Assembly: GCF_005747095.1 (NCBI RefSeq)
Contig: NZ_SWLG01000001.1
Coordinates: 186,001 to 250,000 of the forward strand
From: Exobacillus caeni
GTDB lineage: Bacteria > Bacillota > Bacilli > Bacillales > Guptibacillaceae
Direction: 5' to 3'
Length of the DNA stretch: 64,000 nt
Part shown: piece after piece, positions 1-9,513 of the stretch
Position numbering within the stretch: position 1 is the first letter of the stretch
Layout of the letters: the number at the start of each line of letters is the position of its first letter
Program-made: the position numbers and the translations under genes
The notes under the pieces: model-generated
Databases searched by the model: none
What the model was told of the DNA's origin: nothing
Seen by the model: the letters and a program-made list of their open reading frames with translations, nothing else

Positions 1-819
1 GCTAGAAAATCAAGCAAGACCTCAGCCTCTCCAGCAAAACAGGTGGAGCAGGTTGCTGAGCATAAAGCAGAGGAGAGTGTTGTTAAAAAAGCTCCTCACG
101 AAATGAGTTTGTTTGAGAAACTATTGGAGGTTCGTAAGTCTGTTCCTTATTTGCGAAAAGAATCCAGAGGGCATCAATACAGCTATGTAGGAAGCTCGCA
201 GGTGCTTGGTGCAGTAAAGGTTAAACTGGACGAGCTTGGAGTGCTATTGTTCTCTAATGTTATAGATAAACAGCTCCATCAAAGTACGAACAGCAAAGGT
301 GCTACAACTTATTTTACGGAATTGACGATTGAGTTCACCTGGGTGAACGTTCATAATCCGGAGGACAAGCTAACTCTTCAATGGTACGGTCAGGGATTGG
401 ATACAGCAGGAGAAAAAGGTGTCGGAAAAGCCCTTACCTATGCAGAGAAGTACTTCATGCTGAAACAGTTTAACATTCCTACTGACCAGGATGATCCAGA
501 CCGTTTTCAGGAGAGGGCAATGCGGAACGTCTTCCTTGGGGACGATACGGAAGAAGTCGAAACACAACCGCTACCGCCACAGACGACGAATGCAAAACCG
601 GTTACCGAAAAGCAGCTTGCTATGCTTAACGGATTATGTTCAGATATCGCGAAGATAAGTGACTCACATGTAACAGAGGACATGGTTAAAGACTGGCTTA
701 AATCCCAGTATCTTTACGAAGGGACATTTGACGAACTAACAAGCAAACAGGCAGCATATATGATCAAGACCGCTGTTGAACTAAAACAGAAAAAACAAAA
801 AGAACCGGTCTTGATGTAA
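1..819 (+). CDS. ERF-family single-strand annealing protein, 5' end outside window
   Basis: The reading frame is open from base 1 to the TAA at 817-819. The first in-frame start (GTG at 43) has no ribosome site, so the true start probably lies upstream of the window. The protein has the ERF-superfamily layout: a conserved N-terminal segment with SRGHQYSYVGSSQVL, then GKALTYAEKYFML followed by an acidic DQDDPD stretch near residue 150. ERF proteins anneal single-stranded DNA and are typical of phages and prophages. The C-terminal third (from about residue 185) is a Lys-rich tail. No other phage gene is visible to the right, so this may be the edge of a prophage or a domesticated copy. The family is fairly sure; the role in this cell is not known. 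Confidence 0.75.
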   Translation, partial: ARKSSKTSASPAKQVEQVAEHKAEESVVKKAPHEMSLFEKLLEVRKSVPYLRKESRGHQYSYVGSSQVLGAVKVKLDELGVLLFSNVIDKQLHQSTNSKGATTYFTELTIEFTWVNVHNPEDKLTLQWYGQGLDTAGEKGVGKALTYAEKYFMLKQFNIPTDQDDPDRFQERAMRNVFLGDDTEEVETQPLPPQTTNAKPVTEKQLAMLNGLCSDIAKISDSHVTEDMVKDWLKSQYLYEGTFDELTSKQAAYMIKTAVELKQKKQKEPVLM

Positions 820-840
820 GAGGAGGAAATCTCCTCTTTG
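818..840 (+). terminator. Rho-independent terminator after the ERF gene
   Basis: An 8-bp stem (AAGAGGAG / CTCCTCTT) with a 5-base loop overlaps the stop codon and is followed by a short T-rich run. Confidence 0.5.
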
Positions 841-1107
841 TACATAACTCTTTATCCCACTTCACATTTTCATTTCTACACCTTTCTTTTCACTGATTTT
901 TCCCATTCATTTCGAAATCCCTTATCCAAAAATAAAACCACAAAGCGACACATCTTTGCTCTCCCAAAAAAATGATTAGTAAATCTATTTTGTAAGAGTA
1001 TATCCGCTTCTTTGTTCCCTTTTCACTGGAAAAATGAAAAGACTGGCTGATATCCCTCCAAGTACTATACAATAGAAGAAGTGAACTTAGAGATAAGGAT
1101 TGATAAG

Positions 1108-3012
1108 ATGAGTATTCTATCTGTTGAAAACCTATATAAAACATACGGAGATAAAGTGTTGTTCGACCACATTTCCTTTGCGATAGCTGATGGGCAAAGA
1201 ACAGGCTTGATCGGCGTTAACGGAACTGGGAAATCTACTTTCCTAAAAGTACTGGCTGGTATTGAATCAGCGGAGGAAGGCGAGATTGTCCATTCCAATG
1301 ATTTTCGCGTGGAATATTTGCCTCAGGAGCCAGAGTTGAACGGGAACCTGAACGTTCTTGAACAAATCTATTACGGCGATTCCTTGATGATGCAGGTTAT
1401 GCGGAAATACGAAAAGGCTTTGGATGAACTTGAAAAAGAACCGGAAAATCCCGAGAAACAAAATCAATTGTTAAAAGCACAGCAGGAGATGGATGAGAAC
1501 GAAGCATGGGAAGCGAATACAACAGCTAAGACTGTCCTTACTAAACTCGGCATCACTGATTTCACAAGAAAGGTAAGCCTGTTATCCGGCGGACAGAAAA
1601 AGCGTGTTGCGATCGCTAAAGCGCTTATCCAGCCCGCAGACTTGCTGATCCTTGATGAGCCTACAAACCACCTTGACAATGAAACGATCGAATGGCTGGA
1701 AGGATTTTTGTCCCAGTATAAAGGGGCATTCCTGCTGGTTACCCATGACCGTTACTTTTTAAATAGGGTTACGAACAAGATCTATGAGTTAGAACAGGGG
1801 AAGCTATATACTTACGAAGGAAACTATGAAGTATTCCTGGAGAAAAAAGCAGAGCGGGAAGAACAAGCACAGGTTAAGGAAGAAAAAAGGCAAAACTTGC
1901 TTAGAAGAGAACTTGCATGGTTGCGGCGGGGTGCCAAGGCCCGTACAACGAAGCAAAAGGCCCGGATACAGCGGGTAGAAGGAATTCAGGAACAAAAGGG
2001 GCCATCTGCAGGCGGAGCGATTGAATTCGCTGCTGGGACCAAGCGGCTCGGAAAAAAAGTCATTGAGCTTGAAGAAATCAGCAAGGGTTTTGAAGGAAAA
2101 CCATTTATTAAAGACTTTAACTACCTTGTAACTCCAGGAGATCGGTTAGGCATTATTGGGCCGAATGGAAGCGGCAAGTCGACTTTATTAAATATCCTGG
2201 CAGGACGCATCAAGCCTGATAAGGGTTCGCTCGATGTCGGGGTAACGGTTAGTATCGGATATTATACCCAGGATCATGACGAACTGGATGGCAACCTGAG
2301 AGTTGTTGAGTATATAAAAGAGATCGCCCATGTTATCAATACAGCCGATAATCAAACGATTACAGCAGAACAGATGCTGGAACGCTTTTTGTTCCCGAGA
2401 TCCATCCAGCATACTTATATTCGTAAGCTGTCCGGGGGAGAACGCAGGCGCTTGTACCTGCTTGGTGTTTTAATGAAAGAACCAAACGTTCTGTTTCTGG
2501 ATGAGCCTACGAATGATTTAGATACAGAGACATTAAGCATACTTGAAGATTACCTCGACCAATTTCCTGGAGTCGTCATTACCGTTTCCCATGACAGATA
2601 TTTCCTTGATCGTGTTGTTGATCACCTTTTAGTTTTTGAAGGAAACGGGGAAATCACAAGGTTCCAGGGAAGCTATTCGGATTTTATGGAAGAGCAAAAG
2701 CTTTTAAAAGAAACAGAAACGAAACAGCAAAAGAAGCCTCCGGAAAATGTTCCTCCTAAAAAAGAAGTGCGCAAGAAGCTATCCTATAAAGAACAGCGCG
2801 AATGGGAACAGATTGAGGATAGGATCGCTGAACTAGAAGAGAAAAAGGATGAACTTGAGCAGGGAATCGCTGAATCGGGAAGCGACTACGGCAAGATCCA
2901 GGAATTTATGGAAGAACAGAAAAAAGTAGAAGAAGAGCTGGAACAGGCAGTCGAGCGATGGACGGAGTTATCTCTAATGATGGAGGAAATTGAAAATAAT
3001 AAAAAAGCCTGA
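1108..3012 (+). CDS. yfmR: ABC-F ATPase YfmR (Uup-type translation factor)
   Basis: A soluble protein with two ABC ATPase domains and no membrane segments, 634 aa. Walker A motifs are GVNGTGKS (near residue 40) and GPNGSGKS (near 355). Signatures are LSGGQ and LSGGE, and the Walker B stretches end in LDEPTNHLD and LDEPTNDLD. A Uup-like coiled coil fills the last 80 residues. Length and sequence match Bacillus YfmR, an ABC-F protein that binds the ribosome and helps resolve stalled elongation (family knowledge). I chose the ATG at 1108, preceded by AAGGA at 1095-1099, over the upstream GTG at 1081, which lacks a ribosome site. It is a single-gene unit with a terminator behind it. Confidence 0.92.
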   Translation: MSILSVENLYKTYGDKVLFDHISFAIADGQRTGLIGVNGTGKSTFLKVLAGIESAEEGEIVHSNDFRVEYLPQEPELNGNLNVLEQIYYGDSLMMQVMRKYEKALDELEKEPENPEKQNQLLKAQQEMDENEAWEANTTAKTVLTKLGITDFTRKVSLLSGGQKKRVAIAKALIQPADLLILDEPTNHLDNETIEWLEGFLSQYKGAFLLVTHDRYFLNRVTNKIYELEQGKLYTYEGNYEVFLEKKAEREEQAQVKEEKRQNLLRRELAWLRRGAKARTTKQKARIQRVEGIQEQKGPSAGGAIEFAAGTKRLGKKVIELEEISKGFEGKPFIKDFNYLVTPGDRLGIIGPNGSGKSTLLNILAGRIKPDKGSLDVGVTVSIGYYTQDHDELDGNLRVVEYIKEIAHVINTADNQTITAEQMLERFLFPRSIQHTYIRKLSGGERRRLYLLGVLMKEPNVLFLDEPTNDLDTETLSILEDYLDQFPGVVITVSHDRYFLDRVVDHLLVFEGNGEITRFQGSYSDFMEEQKLLKETETKQQKKPPENVPPKKEVRKKLSYKEQREWEQIEDRIAELEEKKDELEQGIAESGSDYGKIQEFMEEQKKVEEELEQAVERWTELSLMMEEIENNKKA

Positions 3013-3018
3013 AAAAAG

Positions 3019-3055
3019 AGCAAAACCTAACTGTTAGGATGGGTTTTGCTTTTTT
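3019..3055 (+). terminator. Terminator after yfmR
   Basis: AGCAAAACC pairs with GGGTTTTGCT and is followed by a T run; classic intrinsic terminator. Confidence 0.85.
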
Positions 3056-3181
3056 CTATACTTCTCCCATTCATAAGGAAGCAGTAACTCGAAGCTGTTC
3101 TTCTCATTATTAATAAAGACAGCCCAAACAATCTAGCTGGATGAAAGAAAAAATAGATTCAAAATTAACTTCGTGTGAGAT

Positions 3182-3210
3182 TCTTAAATCTTTTTACCAA
3201 ATGATATAAT
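3182..3210 (+). promoter_or_regulatory. Probable SigA promoter of the kyn genes
   Basis: A perfect -10 box TATAAT lies at 3205-3210. The -35 region about 17 bases upstream is weak, so the call rests mainly on the -10 box and on its position about 60 bases before kynU. Confidence 0.5.
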
Positions 3211-3273
3211 ATGCGTGATAGAGTTTTGAGCAGAAGTTTTAATATATAAATTGGTATTACGGGAGGTTATATG

Positions 3274-4554
3274 ATGTCTGGCCAGAAATTTACACTTGAT
3301 CATGCAAAACAACTCGACAATAAGGACGAGCTCGCAAGTTTTCGAGAAGAGTTTTATATAAAGGAAGACGGTGTTTATCTAGACGGAAATTCCCTTGGAC
3401 TTCTCTCCAAAAGAGCAGAAAAATCTTTGCTTGAGCTTCTTGATTCATGGAAGAGCTATGGGATCGATGGTTGGCTGGAAGGTAAGCATCCGTGGTTCTA
3501 CCTTTCAGAGGCCCTTGGGAAAATGAGTGCTCCTCTTGTGGGGGCAGAACCTGATGAAGTAATTGTAACCGGTTCCACGACGGCTAACCTTCATCAGCTT
3601 GTTTCGACGTTTTATAAACCTGAAGGAAAGAGAACGAAAATTTTAGCAGATGAAATTACGTTCCCGACTGACATTTATGCTTTGAAAAGCCAGATTGAGT
3701 TAAAAGGCTATGACCCGGAGGAACACCTGATCCGCGTGAAAAGTACAGACGGCCACCTGTTGGCCGAAGAAGACATTATCGCGGCTATGACAGATGAGGT
3801 ATCGGTTGTTGTATTATCCGGCATACTTTACAGAAGCGGCCAGGTACTGGATATGGAGCGATTAACGAAGGAAGCATACAACCGAAATATTATCATCGGG
3901 TTTGACCTGTGCCACTCCATCGGTTCTATTCCCCATGAATTGAGCAATTGGGGTGCTGACTTTGCATTCTGGTGCAATTATAAGCATTTAAACGGAGGAC
4001 CGGGTGCGGTCGGAGGGCTTTATGTCAACAAACGGCATTTTGGAAAAACGCCCGGTCTTACCGGATGGTTTGGTTCCAGAAAAGATAAGCAGTTTGATAT
4101 GGAACATACTTTGATCCCTGCAGATGATGCTGGAGCTTATCAGATGGGTACACCGCATATCTTTAGTTTAGCACCTCTGCTCGGCTCGCTTGAAATGTTT
4201 AATGAGGCAGGTATGGATAGAATCAGAAAAAAATCGATGCAGCTAACAGGTTATATGATGGATCTTATCGCTCATGAACTTGATGGATATGATTTTGTCG
4301 TCCGTAATCCAATAGAAGATGAAAAGCGGGGAGGCCATCTGTTCTTGGAACATCCTGAGGCAGCACGTATCTGTAAAGCATTGAAGGCTCATCACATCAT
4401 TCCCGATTTTCGCTCGCCAAACGGAATACGGCTTGCACCTGTCGCGCTTTACAATACGTTTGAAGAGGTATGGCGAACGGTACAAAAGCTTAAGAAAATT
4501 ATGGACGATGAAGAATATAAGCAATTTGAAAATAAGCGCGGGGTAGTAGCTTAA
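3274..4554 (+). CDS. kynU: Kynureninase
   Basis: PLP-dependent enzyme that splits kynurenine into anthranilate and alanine in tryptophan catabolism. Family signs include an N-terminal LDGNSLGLL motif, [11 protein letters not shown] in the cofactor region, a catalytic-lysine segment [16 protein letters not shown] near residue 230, and the usual length of about 425 aa. Two ATGs are possible (3271 and 3274); the second sits 7 bases after GGAGG, so I prefer it. It is followed 83 bases downstream by tryptophan 2,3-dioxygenase, supporting the pathway. The formamidase that normally acts between the two is not adjacent. Confidence 0.93.
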   Translation: MSGQKFTLDHAKQLDNKDELASFREEFYIKEDGVYLDGNSLGLLSKRAEKSLLELLDSWKSYGIDGWLEGKHPWFYLSEALGKMSAPLVGAEPDEVIVTGSTTANLHQLVSTFYKPEGKRTKILADEITFPTDIYALKSQIELKGYDPEEHLIRVKSTDGHLLAEEDIIAAMTDEVSVVVLSGILYRSGQVLDMERLTKEAYNRNIIIGFDLCHSIGSIPHELSNWGADFAFWCNYKHLNGGPGAVGGLYVNKRHFGKTPGLTGWFGSRKDKQFDMEHTLIPADDAGAYQMGTPHIFSLAPLLGSLEMFNEAGMDRIRKKSMQLTGYMMDLIAHELDGYDFVVRNPIEDEKRGGHLFLEHPEAARICKALKAHHIIPDFRSPNGIRLAPVALYNTFEEVWRTVQKLKKIMDDEEYKQFENKRGVVA

Positions 4555-4637
4555 TATAGTTTTTAGCACGTAAGAACGGATGAACGCATCGAAACGTAAC
4601 AAAAATTAATCGAAGTGCAAAGAGGGGGAGGCTGACT

Positions 4638-5489
4638 ATGACAGAAAAAAATGAAAGCAAACAAGATGGTGTAAACGAAAAAGGAATTCATACCGATTTT
4701 TCCAACAATATGACTTACGGGGAATATTTGCAGCTGGATAAATTGTTGAATAGCCAGGACAGGCTCTCGGGACATCATGACGAGATGCTCTTCATTATCA
4801 TTCACCAGGTGAGTGAACTATGGATGAAACTAATTTTGCATGAAACGAATTCCGCGATCCAATCCATTGAAGATGATGACCTTCAAACAGCGTTTAAAAT
4901 GCTCGCGCGTGTTTCAAAAATCCAGTCTCAGATCATCCATGCATGGGATGTGTTGTCTACATTAACACCTGCTGAATATATGGAATTCCGGGATTATTTA
5001 GGGCAGGCGTCAGGGTTCCAGTCCTATCAGTATAGGATGATCGAGTTTGCGTTAGGCTATAAAACGCCTCATGTATTAAAAATCTATAAAAAAGACGCGG
5101 AACTGCATAAAAAGCTGGAAGAAGCATACAATGCACCCGGCCTGTACGATGTTGCGATCAAAGCTCTTTCAAAAGCAGGGCTCCAAATTAATGAAGATGT
5201 GCTGAACAGAGATTATTCTAAACCGTATAAAGCAGATGAATCGGTAAAAGAAGCCTGGATGGCTGTTTACAAGAACGTTGATAAGTATTGGGAATTGTAT
5301 CAGCTTGCAGAGAAGCTCGTTGACATTGAAGATTGGCTGCAACAGTGGCGTTTCCGTCATATGAAAACAGTTGAAAGAATTATCGGATTTAAGATGGGTA
5401 CCGGGGGTTCATCTGGAGTAGGCTATTTGAAAAAAGTTCTCGATCATCGCTTCTTCCCTGAATTATGGGATATTCGTACAGAACTTTGA
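4638..5489 (+). CDS. kynA: Tryptophan 2,3-dioxygenase
   Basis: Haem enzyme that opens the indole ring of tryptophan to N-formylkynurenine, the first step of the kynurenine route. The protein is 283 aa, typical of the bacterial family, with conserved [15 protein letters not shown] near the N-terminus, [16 protein letters not shown], the central [17 protein letters not shown] stretch, and [14 protein letters not shown] carrying the proximal haem histidine, followed by [12 protein letters not shown] strong GGGGGAGG ribosome site precedes the ATG. It is likely cotranscribed with kynU and ends at a terminator. Confidence 0.95.
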   Translation: MTEKNESKQDGVNEKGIHTDFSNNMTYGEYLQLDKLLNSQDRLSGHHDEMLFIIIHQVSELWMKLILHETNSAIQSIEDDDLQTAFKMLARVSKIQSQIIHAWDVLSTLTPAEYMEFRDYLGQASGFQSYQYRMIEFALGYKTPHVLKIYKKDAELHKKLEEAYNAPGLYDVAIKALSKAGLQINEDVLNRDYSKPYKADESVKEAWMAVYKNVDKYWELYQLAEKLVDIEDWLQQWRFRHMKTVERIIGFKMGTGGSSGVGYLKKVLDHRFFPELWDIRTEL

Positions 5490-5534
5490 TAAGAAATAGG
5501 ACAGGTTATTAAGGGGTTATGAATCAAAAAAAGA

Positions 5535-5566
5535 AGTGTCAAATCAATACGATTTGGCACTCCTTT
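5535..5566 (+). terminator. Terminator after kynA
   Basis: An 11-bp stem (AGTGTCAAATC / GATTTGGCACT) with loop AATAC is followed by CCTTTT. Confidence 0.8.
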
Positions 5567-5637
5567 TGATGTGTTATTTTTCAGTTTTGTACTCGAAATA
5601 AGAACCCGTTTATCCCCGGGAGGAAGAGTCAACTCTT

Positions 5638-6423
5638 TTATATCTTTATTTCAATATCTGCATCTTTTTTAAGTTCATCTACTTTTGTCTGCAGTTTTTC
5701 TTGTTGTTGCTCACTTTCTAGCTGTTGCTTTATCTTTTCTTTTACTTCTTCATACGGTGGTATCTCTTGCTGGTTGGACTGTGAGCTTGACTGGGCCTTA
5801 ATCTGTTCATAGTATTCTTTCATTTCTTTTTCTGACACGTCATCTGTCTTAATTTCCTTATCCACATATGTCTCGATCATAAGGGATTGGGAAATCTGTT
5901 GTTTAAGATCTTCTTTCGTGAGATTATTCTTTTCTAATGCTTTGTTAAAAGCATCTTCACCACCATATTGTTCTTTTAAATCGTTTATTTGTTTCTCGAC
6001 TTTATCAGAAGAAGCTTCATATCCTTTCGAGTTAGCTTCCTGAAGTAGCAACTCCTGGCCTACAAGTGTATCGAGGACTTGTTTTTTTAACTGGCCTGCA
6101 ATTTTTTCTGAAGTAGGATCCTGCCCCATTTGGTGATATTGCATTTGATTCTGAGATAGTAGGGAGTTATATTTACTGCCTTTTATCTCTTCTTTATTAA
6201 CGATGGCAACGGTCTTGTCTTCATCCACTTGCTGTTCTTCCATTTTCTTTTGGATTTCCTTAGCCTGCTTTTGTTGATCTTGTTTATTTCCTTGACTGTC
6301 TTGCTGTTCTTGTTTATTTCCCTCTTGATTCCCTTTTGCTCCCTCAGACTCTTCGTTTCCTCCGCAAGCCGCTAAAAGCAGAACGAAACATGCGGTCACT
6401 ACTAAATATGATAACTTTTTCAT
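5638..6423 (-). CDS. SurA N-terminal-domain lipoprotein
   Basis: A predicted lipoprotein with a short hydrophobic signal ending in lipobox LAAC (cysteine near residue 20). A very Gln/Asn/Lys-rich linker to about residue 70 is followed by a helical SurA-N-like chaperone domain containing VAIVNKEEI and LVGQELLLQEA. No parvulin or rotamase core is visible, so it looks like a foldase-type chaperone lacking the isomerase domain. The likely site is the outer face of the membrane, assisting secreted proteins (inference). The start has GGAAGGAG upstream. A short palindrome, AAGAG-TCAA-CTCTT, lies just beyond the stop codon on this strand. Confidence 0.75.
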   Translation of the reverse strand: MKKLSYLVVTACFVLLLAACGGNEESEGAKGNQEGNKQEQQDSQGNKQDQQKQAKEIQKKMEEQQVDEDKTVAIVNKEEIKGSKYNSLLSQNQMQYHQMGQDPTSEKIAGQLKKQVLDTLVGQELLLQEANSKGYEASSDKVEKQINDLKEQYGGEDAFNKALEKNNLTKEDLKQQISQSLMIETYVDKEIKTDDVSEKEMKEYYEQIKAQSSSQSNQQEIPPYEEVKEKIKQQLESEQQQEKLQTKVDELKKDADIEIKI

Positions 6424-6729
6424 TACTTGTATTCTCCTTCCAACGATTCGTTAGTGGCTATTATGGTATAAATCTAAAAAAAATGAAACCCCTATCCAGA
6501 AGTATGGGAGAATTCACATATTCCAGAATCGAGATGCAAAACCCAAAAAATCGCTATGATTGATGTTATCGAACAACTGAGCAGTTGATGTAACAGGTTT
6601 GAAATAAAATCACACTCTGAGATAAAGGCGATTTAACTCATTTTAGATTTAATGAAACACACACTTCGTATGTTTCCGGATATCTTAAAGTCTTCTATTT
6701 TGCCCGAAAAAATAACATCGAAACAAAAT

Positions 6730-6758
6730 GGAACCCCATGCCCTTAGCATGGGGTTCC
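6730..6758. terminator. Perfect 12-bp hairpin downstream of terC
   Basis: GGAACCCCATGC pairs perfectly with GCATGGGGTTCC around a 5-base loop. On the minus strand it is followed by ATTTTGTTT, so it may terminate the terC transcript about 180 bases beyond its stop. On the plus strand no T run follows. The rest of 6424-6940 (about 500 bases) is A/T-rich, with a small CAACTG-AG-CAGTTG palindrome near 6573 and no supported gene. Confidence 0.5.
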
Positions 6759-6940
6759 TACTTAAAAAGGAGGAAAAGGTTGTTCGGGCCTTTTCGATTA
6801 AAATCATAGCACGCGATAAAGAAGATAATTTAAAATATGGGACATTTTATAGAATGTTTTAATAATGTAAAACTATATTTTTTAATTTCATTATTAATAG
6901 AAAATATCAATAAACAACATTGTTATTTCGGCATAGCAGT

Positions 6941-7717
6941 TTAGAGTTCATTATTTTTCTGTGTTGAGTTATTCCCCGGTGCAAACCATCCGAATAAAGC
7001 AATAGCAACGAGAATGCCGTAGAATGTAAGAGTCCACACTGTACTGTGAGGGAAATCATGGTCAAGTACCCCAACATCATCATGGGCAAGGGTGATGACA
7101 GCTAGCTTGACTCCTACCCAGGCTACAATAGCATAAGCCGTTGTTTCTAAAGCAGGGCGTTTTTCAAGCAGTTGCACAAACCAGGTTGCAGCGAATTTGA
7201 TTAAAATTAATCCTGCGATGCCCCCGAGTACAACGACAATAAACTGTCCACCGTCCATGCCGCCAAAATCTCCGAGCTGGGAATCCGGAAGACCGAGCGC
7301 AAGTGCAACAGCTGCGAGAATGGAATCAATTGCGAAAGCAAGATCTGCTAAAGCAATCTTACCAACTGTTGGCCAAAAGCCTTTTCCAGCAGATTCTTCT
7401 TCTTCATCTTTGTGAATGTTTTCGTTCTTCTTTCCGAAGCGAGCCTGTATCACATGTTTTAGACCAAGATAAAGAAGATAAGCAGCTCCGATAGCCTGTA
7501 TTTGCCATACGTTCGCAATAAAAGAAATTGCAAATAAAGCAACAAAACGAAAAGCGAAGGCCATAAAGATTCCGTATGTGATCGCTTTTTTCTTTTCTTC
7601 TTCTGGCAAGTGCTTGGCGATAACAGCCAGGACAAGCGCATTATCAGCTGACAACAACCCTTCCAGACCGATCAAAATTAATAACGTCCATCCGTATTCT
7701 ACCCACATGGATTCCAA
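6941..7717 (-). CDS. TerC-family integral membrane protein
   Basis: Membrane protein with about seven hydrophobic segments and the TerC signature LEGLLSADNALVLAV near residue 20, plus a second conserved acidic stretch, KIALADLAFAIDSILAAVAL, mid-protein. In Bacillus such proteins (YceF, YkoY) are linked to manganese handling and metallation of exported enzymes. The in-frame TTG at 7717-7715 sits 8 bases after GGAG and is the best start; a TTG at 7723 is too close and the ATG at 7708 too far. No Mn-sensing yybP-ykoY leader is visible upstream. It stands alone, flanked by A/T-rich spacers. Confidence 0.85.
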   Translation of the reverse strand: MESMWVEYGWTLLILIGLEGLLSADNALVLAVIAKHLPEEEKKKAITYGIFMAFAFRFVALFAISFIANVWQIQAIGAAYLLYLGLKHVIQARFGKKNENIHKDEEEESAGKGFWPTVGKIALADLAFAIDSILAAVALALGLPDSQLGDFGGMDGGQFIVVVLGGIAGLILIKFAATWFVQLLEKRPALETTAYAIVAWVGVKLAVITLAHDDVGVLDHDFPHSTVWTLTFYGILVAIALFGWFAPGNNSTQKNNEL

Positions 7718-7939
7718 AAACAACTCTCCTTTATATAAAGTCCTTTTTATTCGATATCATACCTGCCTACAGTTGAAACTAAACTTTTCAATATAATTCT
7801 TCCTTGTTTATCTTTCCACTATCCAATTGTCTAATTCCTTTTTGAAACATACATTTTATGTTCATTGCTTAACGAGGAAACGTGTAATTCCCCAAAAAAA
7901 TGGGAAGATAAAGTTTAGCACCGATAAAAATAAAAGGAG

Positions 7940-8227
7940 ATGATTCCAATCGCTGAATATAGAGAAGAAGAAAACCGCCTCTTTTTTGAAGAAAACGGCG
8001 AGCTTATAGCAGAACTTCATTTTGAAAAAGAAGACGGTAACAGGCTGAACGCTGATCATACGATGGTGGTAGAACAATATCAAGGCCAGGGGTTTGGAGA
8101 ACAGCTTGTTGAAAAACTCGTAGAATATTCCCGAGAAAAAGAGTTTACGGTCGTTCCAACATGTCCGTTTGTGAAGCAAAAACTCGAGGAGAACAAGCAA
8201 TATCAAGATGTCCTGCATAATAAATAA
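7940..8227 (+). CDS. Small GNAT-family N-acetyltransferase (YjdJ-like)
   Basis: A compact acetyltransferase of about 92-95 aa with the fold reduced to its core: TMVVEQYQGQGFGEQLVEKLV carries the acetyl-CoA binding Q/G-x-G pattern (shown here in two halves, TMVVEQYQGQG and FGEQLVEKLV), then TVVPTCPFVKQKL. This is the YjdJ/Gtn10-like class found as stand-alone proteins in many bacteria. The substrate is unknown. The start is odd: the ATG at 7940 overlaps its own AAAGGAG sequence, whereas an in-frame ATC at 7949 has ideal spacing (see findings). Confidence 0.8.
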   Translation: MIPIAEYREEENRLFFEENGELIAELHFEKEDGNRLNADHTMVVEQYQGQGFGEQLVEKLVEYSREKEFTVVPTCPFVKQKLEENKQYQDVLHNK

Positions 8228-8336
8228 TTAGTTCCCAAATAGAGGCTCCCTCAATCCATTTTATTGGAAACATTATCCTCGAGCAATATAGAATCAAAGT
8301 TTATTAAACAGGGAAGAGGATAGCAGGAGGGAAAAT

Positions 8337-8615
8337 ATGAGTAAAAGGAAAGAACGTCCCGATATAGAAATCAATGTAGGGGGACACGAAATAGTTATAA
8401 CAAAGCGCTATGCACTATTAGCAAATTTAAATGATATTTTAATCGGTCTCTGGTTTCTGATCGGCAGTATTTTGTTTTTATGGAAAACGACTCATCAAAT
8501 TGGTGTCTATTTCTTCATTGTAGGAAGCGCTCAATTGTTGATCAGGCCGCTGATTCGGATCGTCAGAAACATACACTTAAAAAGGATAAACCCAGACTAT
8601 GAAAGTTCTTACTAG
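8337..8615 (+). CDS. YrhK-domain membrane protein
   Basis: 92-aa protein with two membrane segments, about residues 29-47 and 52-70, flanked by basic residues. It resembles B. subtilis YrhK: NDILIGLWFLIGSILFLW followed by LIRPLIRIVRNIHL. YrhK-domain proteins have no established function. GCAGGAGGG precedes the ATG. It stands between a GNAT gene and a SIMPL protein and has its own terminator. Confidence 0.75.
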   Translation: MSKRKERPDIEINVGGHEIVITKRYALLANLNDILIGLWFLIGSILFLWKTTHQIGVYFFIVGSAQLLIRPLIRIVRNIHLKRINPDYESSY

Positions 8616-8652
8616 GAAGGGACTGACATTTATGAGTCAGTTCCTTCTTTGT
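8616..8652 (+). terminator. Terminator after the YrhK-like gene
   Basis: GAAGGGACTGAC pairs with GTCAGTTCCTTC (one G-U pair), followed by TTTGTT. Confidence 0.75.
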
Positions 8653-8822
8653 TATAGAATCTGATTTTCTTGTAATCCGCTATATAGTAATAAAGGTCAT
8701 ATATACCTTCAGTAAATCTCCTTTCCAGATACACAATTTGAATATCTAAAAATAAACTATAATCAAAGCTAGATCGCTAATCAGTTGTTGCTATTAAAGC
8801 ATCCGGAAAGGCAGGCCTTAAC

Positions 8823-9479
8823 ATGCACGAATACTGGGTGAATCCTTCTTATTACAGGGACCAGTCTGTTTCTGATGAAGAAAAAAGGATAGAAGTAAAA
8901 GGAGAGGGGTCTGTTCTGGCAGTGCCTGATCGTGCCTCTATAACAGTCGGCGTTATCACAGAGGATGAAAATTTAAGCATCGCACAACAGGAAAACAGCC
9001 GGGCAATGTCAAATGTGATCAATGCTTTAATCGGGATAGGAATTCCAAGGGAGAATATCCAAACCAGGGAATATAGAGTAACGATCCTTTATGCTGAAGA
9101 GGGGGAGAAAGTAAGGGGATACAGGGTTATAAACCAGGTAGAAGTCGTGATTGACGAAGTTGCTGATACAGGTCTCCTGGTAGACACTGCAGTAAATAAT
9201 GGTGCGAATTCCGTTTCAAACATTGAATTTACGCTATCAAATCAGGATGACTATTACAACAAAGCGCTTTCAATCGCCGTTAAAAATGGGCAAAAAAAGG
9301 CGCGAACGATTGCTAATTCTCTCGGAGTGATCTTGAACCAAATCCCTCTGCAAATAAAAGAGATCTCTCAACCTTCAAGGATAGTTCCGTTCCAGGCAGT
9401 CATGGCGGAAGGAGCCCCGATTCAACCCGGCCAGTTAAAAATAACCGCAGCAGTACAGGAAGAATTCAGCTTTCGATAA
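8823..9479 (+). CDS. SIMPL-domain protein (DUF541)
   Basis: 218-aa protein of the SIMPL/DUF541 family: IEVKGEGSVLAVPDRASITV near residue 22 opens the domain, and AQQENSRAMSNVINAL, GYRVINQVEV and NGQKKARTIANSLGV are recognisable family blocks. There is no signal peptide or membrane segment, unlike many relatives that are secreted or periplasmic, so it is probably cytoplasmic or released without a classical signal. Family members have been linked to stress and signalling but have no agreed activity. The region before the ATG (GGAAAGGCAGGCC) gives a moderate ribosome site. Confidence 0.75.
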   Translation: MHEYWVNPSYYRDQSVSDEEKRIEVKGEGSVLAVPDRASITVGVITEDENLSIAQQENSRAMSNVINALIGIGIPRENIQTREYRVTILYAEEGEKVRGYRVINQVEVVIDEVADTGLLVDTAVNNGANSVSNIEFTLSNQDDYYNKALSIAVKNGQKKARTIANSLGVILNQIPLQIKEISQPSRIVPFQAVMAEGAPIQPGQLKITAAVQEEFSFR

Positions 9480-9483
9480 AGAA

Positions 9484-9513
9484 AAGCAGGGGCGCCATTT
9501 TGCGCTCCTGCTT
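9484..9513. terminator. Terminator between converging SIMPL and nsrR genes
   Basis: GAAGCAGGAGCGC-type stem (AGCAGGGGCGC / GCGCTCCTGCT) lies between converging genes and is flanked by A/T on both sides; probably bidirectional. Confidence 0.6.

Noticed and set aside
370-567. Minus-strand ORF inside the ERF gene
   Set aside because: No ribosome site and no recognisable protein; it mirrors the coding frame opposite it. The same applies to the many other antisense ORFs inside kynU, xanthine dehydrogenase, adenine deaminase, BCCT and ppc.
1-819. Full prophage at the left edge
   Set aside because: Only the ERF gene is visible and the next gene is housekeeping yfmR; prophage status cannot be judged from this window.
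7724-7870. Possible yybP-ykoY manganese riboswitch before terC
   Set aside because: Looked for the conserved core on the minus strand but the spacer is only A/T-rich and lacks it.
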